A stretch of 64,000 nucleotides of DNA from an uncultured Holophaga sp. (GCF_963677305.1 NZ_OY781925.1:1265001-1329000), one strand, 5' to 3'. Shown: positions 25,026 to 34,795, counted from the first letter of the stretch. The notes: a model not told the origin generated them from the sequence alone. A program made the numbers and translations.

Positions 25026-26150
25026 CTATTTCAGGTGAGTTGGGATTCTAAGAACGTGATCATAGGCAGCCAGGGTGGCCATGGCAGCCTTCTCCCATGT
25101 GTAGTCAGTCCGAACCCGGTTGCGCAGATCTGTTTGAGTGGGTTCGGACAGGGCATGCTGAATGGCTTCCCTGATGGATTGGACAGAATTTGGGTCGCAA
25201 TAGGTGGCTTGATCTCGGAAATAGTCTTGAGTATCTCCTTTGCTGGTGATGACGATATTGCACCCCATCGCAGCCGCCTCAAGTGAAGACAGGCCGGGCG
25301 TTTCCATCCAGCTGACTAAGCAGTGGGTTTTTGCTGCTTTGTAATACTCGGGGAGGAGTTCATGATCGATCTGGCCTAGAAATTCGACATTGCTTCCCGC
25401 TTCTTCTTTAACTTGTTCGAAATATTTCAAATGGTTCGGTGCGGGCTGACCGATGATGACTAATTGTGCATCCAGGCCGCGCATGGCCCTTACTAACTGC
25501 AGTTGGCATTTACGGCCTTCAATGCGTCCTACCGATAGGATGCAACCTGTGTAGGGTTTGATGGACTGGGACACAACAACCCTGTCATAGTCAAATCTAT
25601 CAATGTCAACTGCATTTGGAACGACGATCCCTGGGATGGCCGACGCCGCCGGGAAATCCATTCGAACCCTTGTCAACTCGGATTCTGAATTTGGAAGCAG
25701 GATGTCCGTAAGCGAAATGATTTTTTCTTGGAGAGGGCGATATCCCTTGGTGACTATCTGGTAAGTACCGGGGTTGATCTCGTGATTTATTACAGCCCTT
25801 GCTGCGATTTTGAGATATTCGAAGGTGCTGTGGGGGAGGGCTCTCGCGATTGCTCCGGCTAGGCCTCCACGGGCCATGCGATCAAACTCGACATAAGGGC
25901 CATATATAGTTGACAGGGCGACAGGTTTCCCGGCCTTTTTGGCTCGACTGGCTTGCAGGAAGACCTCTTGGGGTCTCATGAGGTTGAAGAGATGTACCAG
26001 ATCGTAACCTCTGAAATCCGAGTGCAGATCGGTGGAAATATCGACCTGTACACCGAGGCAGCGCAGCGCTCCTGCCGTCTTAAGGATCTGGGTGGTATCA
26101 CCGCCTGGTACGGAAAATAAAGTGGTTCTAGACAAGAATAATATGCGCAT
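25026..26150 (-). CDS. Family 4 glycosyltransferase
   Basis: A 374-residue GT-B enzyme with an N-terminal acceptor domain (MRILFLSRTTLFSVPGGDTT) and the C-terminal donor-binding signature TPGLSSLEAAAMGCNIVIT (E-x7-E pattern). ILSVGRIEGRKCQLQLVRAM marks the linker to the donor domain. It is part of the polysaccharide assembly set. The sugar specificity is unknown. Confidence 0.88.
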   Translation of the reverse strand: MRILFLSRTTLFSVPGGDTTQILKTAGALRCLGVQVDISTDLHSDFRGYDLVHLFNLMRPQEVFLQASRAKKAGKPVALSTIYGPYVEFDRMARGGLAGAIARALPHSTFEYLKIAARAVINHEINPGTYQIVTKGYRPLQEKIISLTDILLPNSESELTRVRMDFPAASAIPGIVVPNAVDIDRFDYDRVVVSQSIKPYTGCILSVGRIEGRKCQLQLVRAMRGLDAQLVIIGQPAPNHLKYFEQVKEEAGSNVEFLGQIDHELLPEYYKAAKTHCLVSWMETPGLSSLEAAAMGCNIVITSKGDTQDYFRDQATYCDPNSVQSIREAIQHALSEPTQTDLRNRVRTDYTWEKAAMATLAAYDHVLRIPTHLK

Positions 26151-26174
26151 CGTAGGTTTAGCATTCCTTGGGGG

Positions 26175-27434
26175 TTAATGGCGCTTGGATAATGAACGGT
26201 ATGCCTGGAGGATCGTGGCTGATTTCTGATCCCAGCTGTATTTCCCGATGGCTTTATCCCGTGTGTGACGAGGATCTGTCTCATCTCCAATGGCGCTTTG
26301 TATGGTTGACGCCAAGCTCTGGACAGCATCTTCCCTAGTGGGGCCATTCAATGCCAGATGGATACCATTCAGGCTTGATTGGGCCAAGGCCAGTTCGCTG
26401 CTTTCGCCTTCGAAACCGACGACTGGAAGTCCACAGGTCAACGCTTCGACCCAGGCAAGGCCAGCCGATTCAGAGGATGGAAAGAGGAAGAGACTGCCCG
26501 AGGAATAGATGCCGACAAGCTCATCTCGCGATACTGGCGGAGTGAATTGGACCCTCCCTGTTAACCCAAGCGCTGCAACAAGGGCTTTGAGTCGTGGTTC
26601 TGCGGGGCCGCGTCCGTAGATTGCGAAGGTAAAAGTTGGGGGTAATCGGTCCAACGCTTCAATGGCCAGATCCAGCCCCTTGATCCAGTCCAGTCGCCCT
26701 GCATAGATGAGGCGGTGGTTTCCGGAATCTGCTCGAACCAGTTTATCCGGATTGAATGTTTGTCCTTCTTCGACTCCAAGTTGGCTCATCTGGATACTCT
26801 TGGTCCCTTCCTTCAGGTGAAGGCGCCTGATCACCCATGGGCCCCCGGCGAGGATGAGGGAGGCGGTCCGTTTGGACCAGAGAAGGAAAGGGTCAGTATT
26901 CCAGCAAATCCACCTTACTAGAAAGGTCGTGGTATGTAGGATGGAGGCACGCTTGGGCCAGAATTGGCGCCTCCACCTCGGGCTCAGTTCATTATGGTTG
27001 ATCGGGCCCCAAATAACCGGAATGCCCAGAAGCCACGCCAAGGAAGGGAAGTTGTCATTGTGGAAATTTAACAAATGAACCAAGTGTATGCTGGAAAGGC
27101 AACGCCTGCGTTTTATGAAGGCCAACGGCCAAAACAAGTGCCAAAGGTAGGCGTAAGGCCGATAGAACCTTGCCCCGGCTTTCCACCAACTCGCCCATCG
27201 GGGAAGGTCGTAGCCAATGACTTTCACATCGGGGCAGGCTTCCCGGAACCCGGGACACCCCAGGAGGCGATTCCGGTTGTTCCGTCGGGTTACCAGGAGA
27301 ATGCGGTAATCACGGGATAAGCGTCGTAGAAGATTGAGGGCTACGTAGCCCTCGCTGGATTCCCCCATGCTCACGTCGTAGGCCGAAAGTAGTATCCGTG
27401 GCTTGGCGCTTCGCGTGCTCGCATGTGCGGTCAT
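26175..27434 (-). CDS. Family 4 glycosyltransferase
   Basis: A 419-residue GT-B glycosyltransferase. The N-terminus (RILLSAYDVSMGESSEGYVA) and the donor domain (RLIYAGRLDWIKGLDLAIEA; SSESAGLAWVEALTCGLPVV) are characteristic of family 4. The start overlaps the end of the kinase-fusion gene by 4 bp, so translation is probably coupled. The specificity is unknown. Confidence 0.88.
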   Translation of the reverse strand: MTAHASTRSAKPRILLSAYDVSMGESSEGYVALNLLRRLSRDYRILLVTRRNNRNRLLGCPGFREACPDVKVIGYDLPRWASWWKAGARFYRPYAYLWHLFWPLAFIKRRRCLSSIHLVHLLNFHNDNFPSLAWLLGIPVIWGPINHNELSPRWRRQFWPKRASILHTTTFLVRWICWNTDPFLLWSKRTASLILAGGPWVIRRLHLKEGTKSIQMSQLGVEEGQTFNPDKLVRADSGNHRLIYAGRLDWIKGLDLAIEALDRLPPTFTFAIYGRGPAEPRLKALVAALGLTGRVQFTPPVSRDELVGIYSSGSLFLFPSSESAGLAWVEALTCGLPVVGFEGESSELALAQSSLNGIHLALNGPTREDAVQSLASTIQSAIGDETDPRHTRDKAIGKYSWDQKSATILQAYRSLSKRH

Positions 27435-28735
27435 TTTCTATCCTGGGCTGCCATGCGATCCAGAGTCCACTTTTCGAGTTGGCGCAAGATACCGGCGGTT
27501 ACGCTTGATTGCGGTGCCCCTCCGTCGAGGGTTCTCCCATCCAGGATTGAAAACATTCTGCGGTACCGTTCTCGCAGTTCTTTGGCTTTCTCGAGCTCCA
27601 GCTCTCTCTTCCGTGCCAGAGCGAGTTGAGGGTCGACATCCAGGAAGAGGAGCAGGCCTCTTGGAGCGCAAAAAGTCAGTAATCGAGTAGGGAGGGGGTA
27701 GTCCGGAATTCTGGACCGGGTCAAGTCCGCGGCAAAGTCCACAAAGCTGCGATCCATGACCAACACCTTTCCTCTCATTCTGCCCAGGGCAAGCCAAATC
27801 CGGGCCACAAGAAAGGCCAGAAGATAGTAGGCGAGTCTCAGTCCTCCATTGAGGGGGGAACTGACGGGTGCTTCCGAGTACGGTTTGGTGTAATTGGCTT
27901 CCGTTGCGTGGCGGCGGAACAATTGGTGGGGTAAGGGGATCCAAGACGGCAGGAGATGGATTTCTCTGGGCGCGCCAGCTCCGGAACGTTCCAGGAGTTC
28001 CAGGATCCGTGTCATTTGGGTGCTTTTCCCGGACCCGTCGAAACCGCTTAAGCCCAAGACCATGCCAGCCCCAGTGCCAATGCCCGACTTGAATCGGAGA
28101 TGAGCACAGATGGCTTTGAAAGCCCATGGGAAGGCGCTTGCGGGGCTGCTCGCGCCGCTGGAGGCTGCCCGGAGCCGCCATTTGGAAAAGGTGCTCATTC
28201 CGCCCTGGGCGATACTACTGGGCGACAGCGGCAAGCCTAGCTGCTTGAGAATGGTCAGGAGTTTTTCAGGTTCGGCTCCTGCTGCAACTCGAAGCTTGTC
28301 TCTTTCGCTGAGTTTGCCTGAAGTCAGCGTTTTCTGGAGGAAGGTGACTGCTGCGGCAAGCTCTTCGACGGAGGCATGGCAGGTCTGGGTGTCCTCTAGG
28401 TGATCGAAAAGGCGCTTGGAGACAGTCCCCTTCCCGATTCCGTACCATTCAAGCCCTGAGAAGAAATCCACTTTGACTGCTTGATCTGCCTCAAGCGAAG
28501 GGGGGATGAGGAGGAGTTGGGCCAAGTAGTGGATATTCCGGAAGCTCACTGTATACCAATGGGCGTTTTGAGCGGCCGCGGCAAGGAGCCGGCAAGCTTC
28601 GATGGCCCTCCCTTTGGGGACAAGCACGTCAAGATCCCCCTCACTTCTCGCGGCGGGGTCAAGGCCCCGGAGGAATAGCATGGGCATCTGGCCCCGGAGG
28701 GCAGAGTGGATGAGTTCGGCAACCTCCAGCTTCAC
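27431..28735 (-). CDS. Nucleotidyltransferase-like/thymidylate kinase-like fusion
   Basis: A 434-residue two-part protein. The first 110 residues look like a nucleotidyltransferase fold, with an LRGLD...GDLDVLVP acidic motif. From about residue 225 there is a P-loop kinase domain of the thymidylate-kinase type (GLSGFDGSGKSTQM), followed by VMDRSFVDFAADLTRSRIPD and FLDVDPQLALARKRE. Housekeeping thymidylate kinases are about 210 residues and stand alone. A copy fused to a nucleotidyltransferase-like domain inside a polysaccharide locus more likely phosphorylates a sugar or lipid carrier, but this is inference. It overlaps both neighbours by 4 bp. Confidence 0.75.
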   Translation of the reverse strand: MKLEVAELIHSALRGQMPMLFLRGLDPAARSEGDLDVLVPKGRAIEACRLLAAAAQNAHWYTVSFRNIHYLAQLLLIPPSLEADQAVKVDFFSGLEWYGIGKGTVSKRLFDHLEDTQTCHASVEELAAAVTFLQKTLTSGKLSERDKLRVAAGAEPEKLLTILKQLGLPLSPSSIAQGGMSTFSKWRLRAASSGASSPASAFPWAFKAICAHLRFKSGIGTGAGMVLGLSGFDGSGKSTQMTRILELLERSGAGAPREIHLLPSWIPLPHQLFRRHATEANYTKPYSEAPVSSPLNGGLRLAYYLLAFLVARIWLALGRMRGKVLVMDRSFVDFAADLTRSRIPDYPLPTRLLTFCAPRGLLLFLDVDPQLALARKRELELEKAKELRERYRRMFSILDGRTLDGGAPQSSVTAGILRQLEKWTLDRMAAQDRK

Positions 28736-29832
28736 GAGAGCCGCCGGGATAGGATCGTATCGTATTCAGCGAGGAGCCTTTTTGCGGCTGTGCTCCAATT
28801 CAACTGCTCTTCGATCAAAAGCCTTCCGTTCCGGCTCCGGGTCGACCAAGTCTCTCTTTGACGCAAGGCGGTGCGAAGACCGTGCTCCAAGCCGAAAGCC
28901 GTCGGTTCGCACATGAAGAATGTGCCATTATTGTAGAAATAACTAGCTTTAGATGTGCGAGTGATCAGGAGCGGCGTGCCGAGCGCCAGAACTTCCATTG
29001 CGGCGATGGAAAAGGCATCGCAAAGGGATGGGTGGACAAACAGATCGAGAGATTGAATGAAATCGGTCTTCTCGCTTCCGAAACGTGGGCCGCTAAGCGC
29101 CACCCCGCAGTGGGCGTAACTCTGGACCAGAGAACGGCCATAGTTCGAATCGGGGCCCGCAATCTTAAGATGCAGATTGTCTCCAGCATTGACCCTGGAA
29201 AAGGCTTGGCAGAGAGCCTCCAGGTTCTTTTCCTGGGAAAGGCGACCCAGGTACCCAAGGGTGAGGCTCGTGGGTACCTGGGGGGGGCGTGGGGTTGGTC
29301 GCGGGAAATCCTCAAGATCGATTCCGTTCGGGACGCAAAACACGTAACGGGGGTTTGCAGCGGCCATCAATGCGGTTCCTTCTTCTTCTGTAAGCAGATG
29401 AATGCCGCCAGCCCTTTCCAGGTGAGTGCGTTGGAGTGCGAGGTGGAAAAGGTACTTCTTCCATCTTCCGCCCCTCTCTGGGGCAAGCCCGTCGTGCATG
29501 GTGATCACATAGGGGCGTCCGGATCTTTCGCACATCCTTCCGACCAGGAGGTTCCAGGGTGCGAACACGCCGTGGAGGTGGACGATATCGGCCCACTGAA
29601 TTCCGTTGGCAAGGGCTGCGTGTAGTGCGCTGGACCACTTTGAATAGGCTTCGACGGAGAATCCATCGCGTTGGATGGATTCTCCTTCCAATCCTACCGT
29701 TTCAGCTTTGCCAATGACCCGTATCTCGGCTCCTTGGCGGGCGCAGTATTTAGCCAAGCCAGCAATGACCTGGTTTACGCCATTTGCGCGTTCCTTGTTT
29801 GCTTTCCCAAGGATAAAATGCAGAATTTTCAT
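28732..29832 (-). CDS. Family 4 glycosyltransferase
   Basis: A 366-residue GT-B enzyme beginning MKILHFILGKANKERANGVN, with YVITMHDGLAPERGGRWKKY in the acceptor domain. LTLGYLGRLSQEKNLEALCQ and CDAFSIAAMEVLALGTPLL form the donor site. It overlaps the polymerase gene by 4 bp at its start and the fusion kinase by 4 bp at its end. The specificity is unknown. Confidence 0.88.
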   Translation of the reverse strand: MKILHFILGKANKERANGVNQVIAGLAKYCARQGAEIRVIGKAETVGLEGESIQRDGFSVEAYSKWSSALHAALANGIQWADIVHLHGVFAPWNLLVGRMCERSGRPYVITMHDGLAPERGGRWKKYLFHLALQRTHLERAGGIHLLTEEEGTALMAAANPRYVFCVPNGIDLEDFPRPTPRPPQVPTSLTLGYLGRLSQEKNLEALCQAFSRVNAGDNLHLKIAGPDSNYGRSLVQSYAHCGVALSGPRFGSEKTDFIQSLDLFVHPSLCDAFSIAAMEVLALGTPLLITRTSKASYFYNNGTFFMCEPTAFGLEHGLRTALRQRETWSTRSRNGRLLIEEQLNWSTAAKRLLAEYDTILSRRLS

Positions 29833-31121
29833 GCTTGTTTTCTTGATAAACGATCTAGTAGTGGGAAGTCAAGTGGGGATGTTGTATTTTGATTGGAATA
29901 GCGCAATGAGGCTGCTATCCCAAATATAATCCAATATTCGGGTGCATTAAGCGACCCATTGATTTGTCCAGTTATTAAAATATTTAATAATGCAAACAAA
30001 ACGCCTTCGTGCATTCTTGATGTATTGTTTATTATTTCTTTCTTTAGGCATCGATGCAGTGTTGTAATTGGGGTAATTATGTATCCTAAATAGGCTAGCC
30101 CTCCGAAAATGCCCCCATAACTTAAGGCTGTGATGATTTCGGCGCCGCCAGCTTGGATTTCCGTGTCTCCTAAGAGGAATCGAATTTGGCCCCAACCATT
30201 ACCTATTACGATTGTTTTAATGCTGGTGGTGAATCCTTTCCAGAGTATGGCCATTGAAACCAGTCTTAGGCTACTTGAACCGCCTTCGATAATTTCATTT
30301 GAGTCGAAAAAGAAGGTTAGTTTATGGGCAATATAATCGCTATAATATGAAGCGATGCTTAATAATATTAATACGCATATGACTGCAGTCATTATGATTG
30401 CCAGCAATCTGGGAGTGGCGTTCTTAAGTCTACCGGTGTATTTATACCATATAGCAATAAGTGCCAGTGTTATGATGAGGCCGTAAATGGCAGAACGCGT
30501 AAAGCTAGATAAAATGCCCATCACGATGCAAATGAATATTGTTAAGACGGTACGCCGTTTTGGATAGGTCAATAAAGATGGCAGATACAGAAATAGAACG
30601 ATATTTAAATATTTTGCAAATGTATTAGCCTCAGTTCTAAATCCTGAGGCAAAACCATCAACAATTTGACGGTCCTGTGATTCTGATAACCCAATGGCTA
30701 TGCCGATTGAACGGTATATAATGATTTGAAAGATGCCAAAAAAGGTTCCTATGATCGCAATCAGTAAAAATATTTTCAGTATACTTTTTAGTCGAATTTT
30801 GTCATTGATAATTGCTAGCCCAACGGAAAAAGCGACTGCTATGTTTAGCAATAGCAAGGTAAGGCTTTTTAATGCCTCTTGAGGAGAGTCGGCGAAAGCT
30901 GCTGCGACAATGTTGATGACTGTAAAAATGAATAATGCTATTGTGGTTCCGGAATGCAGTAGCTTGGGAAGTGCTTTGATATTTAGAATTATTATCAATG
31001 GTGCCAATAAGTGGTAGATACGGATATGCCCACCCAGGATTTCAATATAGAAAAATTCTGTTGTCAGAAGAATTGCAATGAATATTTTGTATATTGCGTT
31101 TTCTCCGGATCGCAATTCCAT
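29829..31121 (-). CDS. O-antigen ligase/polymerase-like (Wzy) membrane protein
   Basis: A 430-residue protein with about ten to twelve hydrophobic helices and a large loop between later helices containing SGFRTEANTFAKYLN and IGNGWGQIRFLLGD. This topology and the position between glycosyltransferases and the flippase fit the Wzy polymerase, which joins repeat units in the periplasm. Sequence conservation in this family is low, so the call rests on topology and context. The gene is the most AT-rich in the window, with many ATA and AAT codons that are rare elsewhere, a strong sign of horizontal acquisition. Confidence 0.75.
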   Translation of the reverse strand: MELRSGENAIYKIFIAILLTTEFFYIEILGGHIRIYHLLAPLIIILNIKALPKLLHSGTTIALFIFTVINIVAAAFADSPQEALKSLTLLLLNIAVAFSVGLAIINDKIRLKSILKIFLLIAIIGTFFGIFQIIIYRSIGIAIGLSESQDRQIVDGFASGFRTEANTFAKYLNIVLFLYLPSLLTYPKRRTVLTIFICIVMGILSSFTRSAIYGLIITLALIAIWYKYTGRLKNATPRLLAIIMTAVICVLILLSIASYYSDYIAHKLTFFFDSNEIIEGGSSSLRLVSMAILWKGFTTSIKTIVIGNGWGQIRFLLGDTEIQAGGAEIITALSYGGIFGGLAYLGYIITPITTLHRCLKKEIINNTSRMHEGVLFALLNILITGQINGSLNAPEYWIIFGIAASLRYSNQNTTSPLDFPLLDRLSRKQA

Positions 31122-31136
31122 GCTCCAATGTAGCTG

Positions 31137-32570
31137 TTAACTATTGTATGACTTTGAGTGTCTAAAAGAATAGAAATAGGTTTTAAATTTATATAGCGCA
31201 AACGCGGCGATGCATAGGGCTATAACGAATCTTATTGATATGTTTGCGCCTGGCAGGCATTGAATGGCGGTGGTCATCCCAATTATTATGAGAGCCTGAA
31301 TGGCGGGTCCTTTCAAGGTGGCTTTGAAAAGCCCTGCCAGACCGAAAAGTAAAAATGCTTCGATGGCACAACGCAGTGACCAGACGACCGCTACTCCGCG
31401 GAGACCTGCCAGAATGCTTGCCCCCCAGGCTGCCACGGCGAAGACAGGAAGTTCGAGCGCGTGGATCTTGGCGACGATGTCAGGGCGCCCTCTTGCTTGT
31501 AGGAAGAAGTAGGGCACATGGGCCAATGAATTGAACCAGATCCCGATGAGCAGGATCTCGCCGATTGGGGCGGAGTAGTGAGAGATGTTTGGTCCAATCC
31601 AGAAATCCAGGAATGGGCGCAGCGCCAAGGTGCAAACGATGACAAGAGCCGTCATCGCAACCGATAGGAATTGAATGGAGCTAGTCGCCATTGATTGAGC
31701 TTCTTCGGGCGAGCTGGAGGAGAACCGCGGGAAGAGTGCTCTGGCCATGGCTCCGGGGACCACCCGCAACTTCCCCACCAATTGGGTTGGGACAATGTAG
31801 TGAGTTACCGCTGCCACCCCCAAAGTGGCTCCGATGATGAATCGGTCCAGGGTTTCCAATAATGGCCCAGCCGCAGCGGTGACCGCGACCCATCCGCCGT
31901 ATTTGAACTGTTCCATGGCGCGTTCGCGGCATGGGGCGGGGTGACCTGTGAGAGGCACGTATCGGCAGCAAGCTGCGAAGAAAAGCAGATTCATGGAGGC
32001 CCTTGTTACAACCGCTGCGGGAATGACAATCGCCAAGCTGGACCCAAGCCTTGAGGCAACCAGGAGGGGGACTAGCTGGAAAAGGGCGCTGGTGATGATC
32101 TGCAGGACGTTGAGTTCAAGGAAGCGGTTGCGTCCTTCAAGAGCCCCGTTGAGGACTGAACTGATGAGGGCGAGTGGCAGGGTTGCGGCCATCCAGGGCA
32201 ATGCCGCACGCACTTCAAGGCGGAAGGCGTTGGTCGTGTGCAGGAAATGGGCGAGAAGGATGTTGCCAAGGATCCACATGAGGGCAGCACCAAGGAGGCC
32301 CATGGCCGCGTTGATGCTCAGTGCGGTCCAGAGAATTTCCGAACGGACGGATGGGGGGGCCTTTTCGGCCTGCGCGATCTGGTTGGAGGTGGCTTTGCCC
32401 AGGCCCATCTCCAGAAAAGCAAAATAGCCCAGGGCGAGCCAAACAAGGGAAAGCACTCCAAAACGGGCATCCCCCAGGATTCTGATATAGAGGGGCACTG
32501 TGACGAGCATTACCGCCATGGGGATCAAGGCCCCACAGAGATTGACAACGGTATTGCGCCGGATGCTCAT
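31137..32570 (-). CDS. Polysaccharide flippase (Wzx type)
   Basis: A 477-residue membrane protein of the oligosaccharide flippase/MATE-like superfamily with about twelve to fourteen helices. The N-terminus (NTVVNLCGALIPMAVMLVTV; YIRILGDARFGVLSLVWLA) is typical of Wzx-type proteins that flip lipid-linked repeat units across the inner membrane. The ATG at 32570 overlaps the upstream kinase stop by 4 bp; a longer in-frame start lies inside that gene and is less likely. Its last 60 codons are AT-rich, at the boundary with the Wzy gene. Confidence 0.88.
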   Translation of the reverse strand: MSIRRNTVVNLCGALIPMAVMLVTVPLYIRILGDARFGVLSLVWLALGYFAFLEMGLGKATSNQIAQAEKAPPSVRSEILWTALSINAAMGLLGAALMWILGNILLAHFLHTTNAFRLEVRAALPWMAATLPLALISSVLNGALEGRNRFLELNVLQIITSALFQLVPLLVASRLGSSLAIVIPAAVVTRASMNLLFFAACCRYVPLTGHPAPCRERAMEQFKYGGWVAVTAAAGPLLETLDRFIIGATLGVAAVTHYIVPTQLVGKLRVVPGAMARALFPRFSSSSPEEAQSMATSSIQFLSVAMTALVIVCTLALRPFLDFWIGPNISHYSAPIGEILLIGIWFNSLAHVPYFFLQARGRPDIVAKIHALELPVFAVAAWGASILAGLRGVAVVWSLRCAIEAFLLFGLAGLFKATLKGPAIQALIIIGMTTAIQCLPGANISIRFVIALCIAAFALYKFKTYFYSFRHSKSYNS

Positions 32571-33826
32571 TGATGATCCCCGGCTGGGAGGCGCAAAAGG
32601 ATATCCAGCATTTTGGCCCCCTCGACTTCCCCGTCCCAAGTGAGGGATTGGTTCGTGTGGAGAGCGTTCCGCTCGATCTGTCGCAGATGGAGGGTCAGAA
32701 GGTAAATGATTGCCAAGTCCTTTGGATCAGCCTGCGGGGTGGTCTTTCGGATGATGGGGGGAAGGACCGCAAAAAGATGATTGAGTCTTTTGCTCGCAGG
32801 CTGCCTGCGCATCGGCGTGGTGTTAAGCAGAAAGTGAATCAGGTCATTGCTCAGCGGTAGGCCTTCTTCGGCATACTCCCAGTCGTAAACATAGGGGTGT
32901 CCATCAACGAGCAGCATATTCCATGGCGTGAAATCCCCATGGGTTAATCCTGATGGGTAATCGTCCCAAGGGCTATTCTGGAGAACTGAGATGGCCTGGT
33001 TCAGTCTGCTTCTCCATTGGGGGGGCACATGACTGTGGATGTGGGCGAGCCTCTGGTTGAACTGAGAGATGAGGTTCTCTTTGCCGGTTCGGCTGTCGGA
33101 GGCGGTTCTCGATGCAAGTTCGTGCAGGAAAGCTGTATGCCGAGCGCCCAGGCGCAGGGCGGGGCGGCATCGGCGGTCAGGGGCATCTGTCAACAGCACG
33201 GAAAGGGTTTCTTCTTGGTGGCGGAACAGAACTCTGGGAATCAGGGCCGTGGTGAGCTTCATGTCGTGAAGTCGTGCAAGCGTTGCGGCTTCATGCTCGA
33301 GAAGGGCTGCGACATGAGGGTTGCGGGTGACCTTGGCGAACCCCAACCATCCGCCCGTCGGATCCATGATCTGAACGGTTACTTTCCTGTGAGGGGTATC
33401 GGTACCCGTGAAGAAGGCATACTTCGCTGCCCTCGGCAGGAAGCAGGTGCTGAACAGCGGGTCTCCTCTCATATAGACCAAGTGAGAACACCAAAGCCGT
33501 GCCATGCCAATCCTGCTCAAGACCTTCAAGGCTGTCACCGCAAGCCTTGCTGTCCGTTGGGTTGGGCGGATCAGGTGGAGGCTGCTGATCGTCAATCTGG
33601 CGTCTTCGAGTGGGATCAGCCACCAGCGGAGGGTGGAGCGTGCCTGGATGATGCCGTATGGGCGCGCCCCATCCACTGGCTCCAGCGAAACCTGCATGCC
33701 CAAGGCTTCGATATCCAGGATCGCTTCCCTAAAAACCGAGTGACTGGCTGCAGGGTGAGGTTGCACGCCTCGCCTGTGTTGAAGACCTGGGCCCAGGGTT
33801 GTTCTGGACTGTTTAGGTTGGGTCAT
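32567..33826 (-). CDS. APH-like phosphotransferase in polysaccharide locus
   Basis: A 419-residue protein whose C-terminal half has the aminoglycoside phosphotransferase/choline kinase fold. THGDFTPWNMLLVDG holds the catalytic aspartate and Mg-binding asparagine, and YVYDWEYAEEGLPLSNDL holds the DxD-like metal site. The N-terminal 170 residues are less familiar (WWLIPLEDARLTISSLHLIR). Enzymes of this fold in polysaccharide clusters may phosphorylate a sugar; antibiotic resistance is unlikely here. It overlaps the Wzz gene by 14 bp and the flippase by 4 bp. Confidence 0.78.
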   Translation of the reverse strand: MTQPKQSRTTLGPGLQHRRGVQPHPAASHSVFREAILDIEALGMQVSLEPVDGARPYGIIQARSTLRWWLIPLEDARLTISSLHLIRPTQRTARLAVTALKVLSRIGMARLWCSHLVYMRGDPLFSTCFLPRAAKYAFFTGTDTPHRKVTVQIMDPTGGWLGFAKVTRNPHVAALLEHEAATLARLHDMKLTTALIPRVLFRHQEETLSVLLTDAPDRRCRPALRLGARHTAFLHELASRTASDSRTGKENLISQFNQRLAHIHSHVPPQWRSRLNQAISVLQNSPWDDYPSGLTHGDFTPWNMLLVDGHPYVYDWEYAEEGLPLSNDLIHFLLNTTPMRRQPASKRLNHLFAVLPPIIRKTTPQADPKDLAIIYLLTLHLRQIERNALHTNQSLTWDGEVEGAKMLDILLRLPAGDHQ

Positions 33827-34790
33827 TTTCTGGAAGCCCGGTAATCGAATCCGGCTTAGTGGTTGAGCTGGTTATTAAATTATTTATTAGAGTCCAATTC
33901 TCGAGTATCCAGGTGAAAAAGGATCCCAGAAGGAAGAGTGCAAGGACAATCAATGCACGATGCGGCCCACTCTTTTCCTGAGGAAGATTCCCATGATCGA
34001 GGACGTTCAGGACGGCCGTATCGTTCTTTTCTTCCAGGAGAGCTTGCTCGAGCGTGGTCGCTAGTGTAGTGGCGATCTGAGTGCGGAGGCTCAGTTCATC
34101 CTCTAGACGCTTCCCCTTCAATCGGATTGCAGGATCCGGACAGGACTGATAATTCCGGTTGCTGTTGAGAAAAAGGTGAAAGGAGTCCTCGGCCTTCTGC
34201 GCTTCAGCCCGTGCCTCTTCAAGGCGTTTCTGGGCAAAGTCGGCTTTATTTCTGCCCCGAGCTTCGCTCTGTTGAACCACGAAACTATCCAGGAGGCGCA
34301 CCATCTCCTGGGCAATTTGCTGAGATAGTGCTGGGGATGACGTTTCAACAGAGATGGTAAGAAGCTTGGATTTAATATCTTTGGTTGTTTTAACGTATTT
34401 GGTCATCATCAGGATACCCTGGTCAATATTCCGGGCTCCCATGTAGTGTTGAAGTGTTTCTTGATGGAACTGCAAATGCCCAAATCGCCAAGTTCTATCA
34501 TTGAATTCATAAGTTTTTAGCAGAAGCTGCTCCCCCAACCAGCGACTTCGTAAAATGTCTAAGTAATTGGAATCGTCGTCTGTCTGTCCTGGGACACTGA
34601 CCCCAGCTGACGCCGCAGCTGCAGCAATCAAGCCCATTGCGCTGGTTCCGCGTCCATCACTGGGGAGGATTCGTGCCACGGACGTATAACGGTTCGGCAT
34701 GAGCAAAGTCAGACAAGCGGCGATTACTCCTATGGAAAAACCGATTGTTAATGGTTTTTTTGCGGATCGCAGCATTCCCCTCGGTGTCAT
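33813..34790 (-). CDS. Wzz/GNVR-type chain-length protein
   Basis: A 325-residue inner-membrane protein with a membrane helix at each end (LTIGFSIGVIAACLTLLMP near the N-terminus; ALIVLALFLLGSFFTWIL near the C-terminus) and a long periplasmic coiled-coil region between them. RYTSVARILPSD after the first helix is the Wzz/GNVR pattern. It lacks a fused tyrosine kinase domain, and none is encoded nearby. It should set chain length or link the polymerase with the exporter. It follows the SLBB exporter gene by 5 bp. Confidence 0.87.
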   Translation of the reverse strand: MTPRGMLRSAKKPLTIGFSIGVIAACLTLLMPNRYTSVARILPSDGRGTSAMGLIAAAAASAGVSVPGQTDDDSNYLDILRSRWLGEQLLLKTYEFNDRTWRFGHLQFHQETLQHYMGARNIDQGILMMTKYVKTTKDIKSKLLTISVETSSPALSQQIAQEMVRLLDSFVVQQSEARGRNKADFAQKRLEEARAEAQKAEDSFHLFLNSNRNYQSCPDPAIRLKGKRLEDELSLRTQIATTLATTLEQALLEEKNDTAVLNVLDHGNLPQEKSGPHRALIVLALFLLGSFFTWILENWTLINNLITSSTTKPDSITGLPENDPT

Positions 34791-34795
34791 GTTGG

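Noticed and set aside
32567..33826. APH-like gene as an antibiotic-resistance determinant
   Set aside because: It is embedded with overlapping ends in the polysaccharide operon and has a long unrelated N-terminal part.
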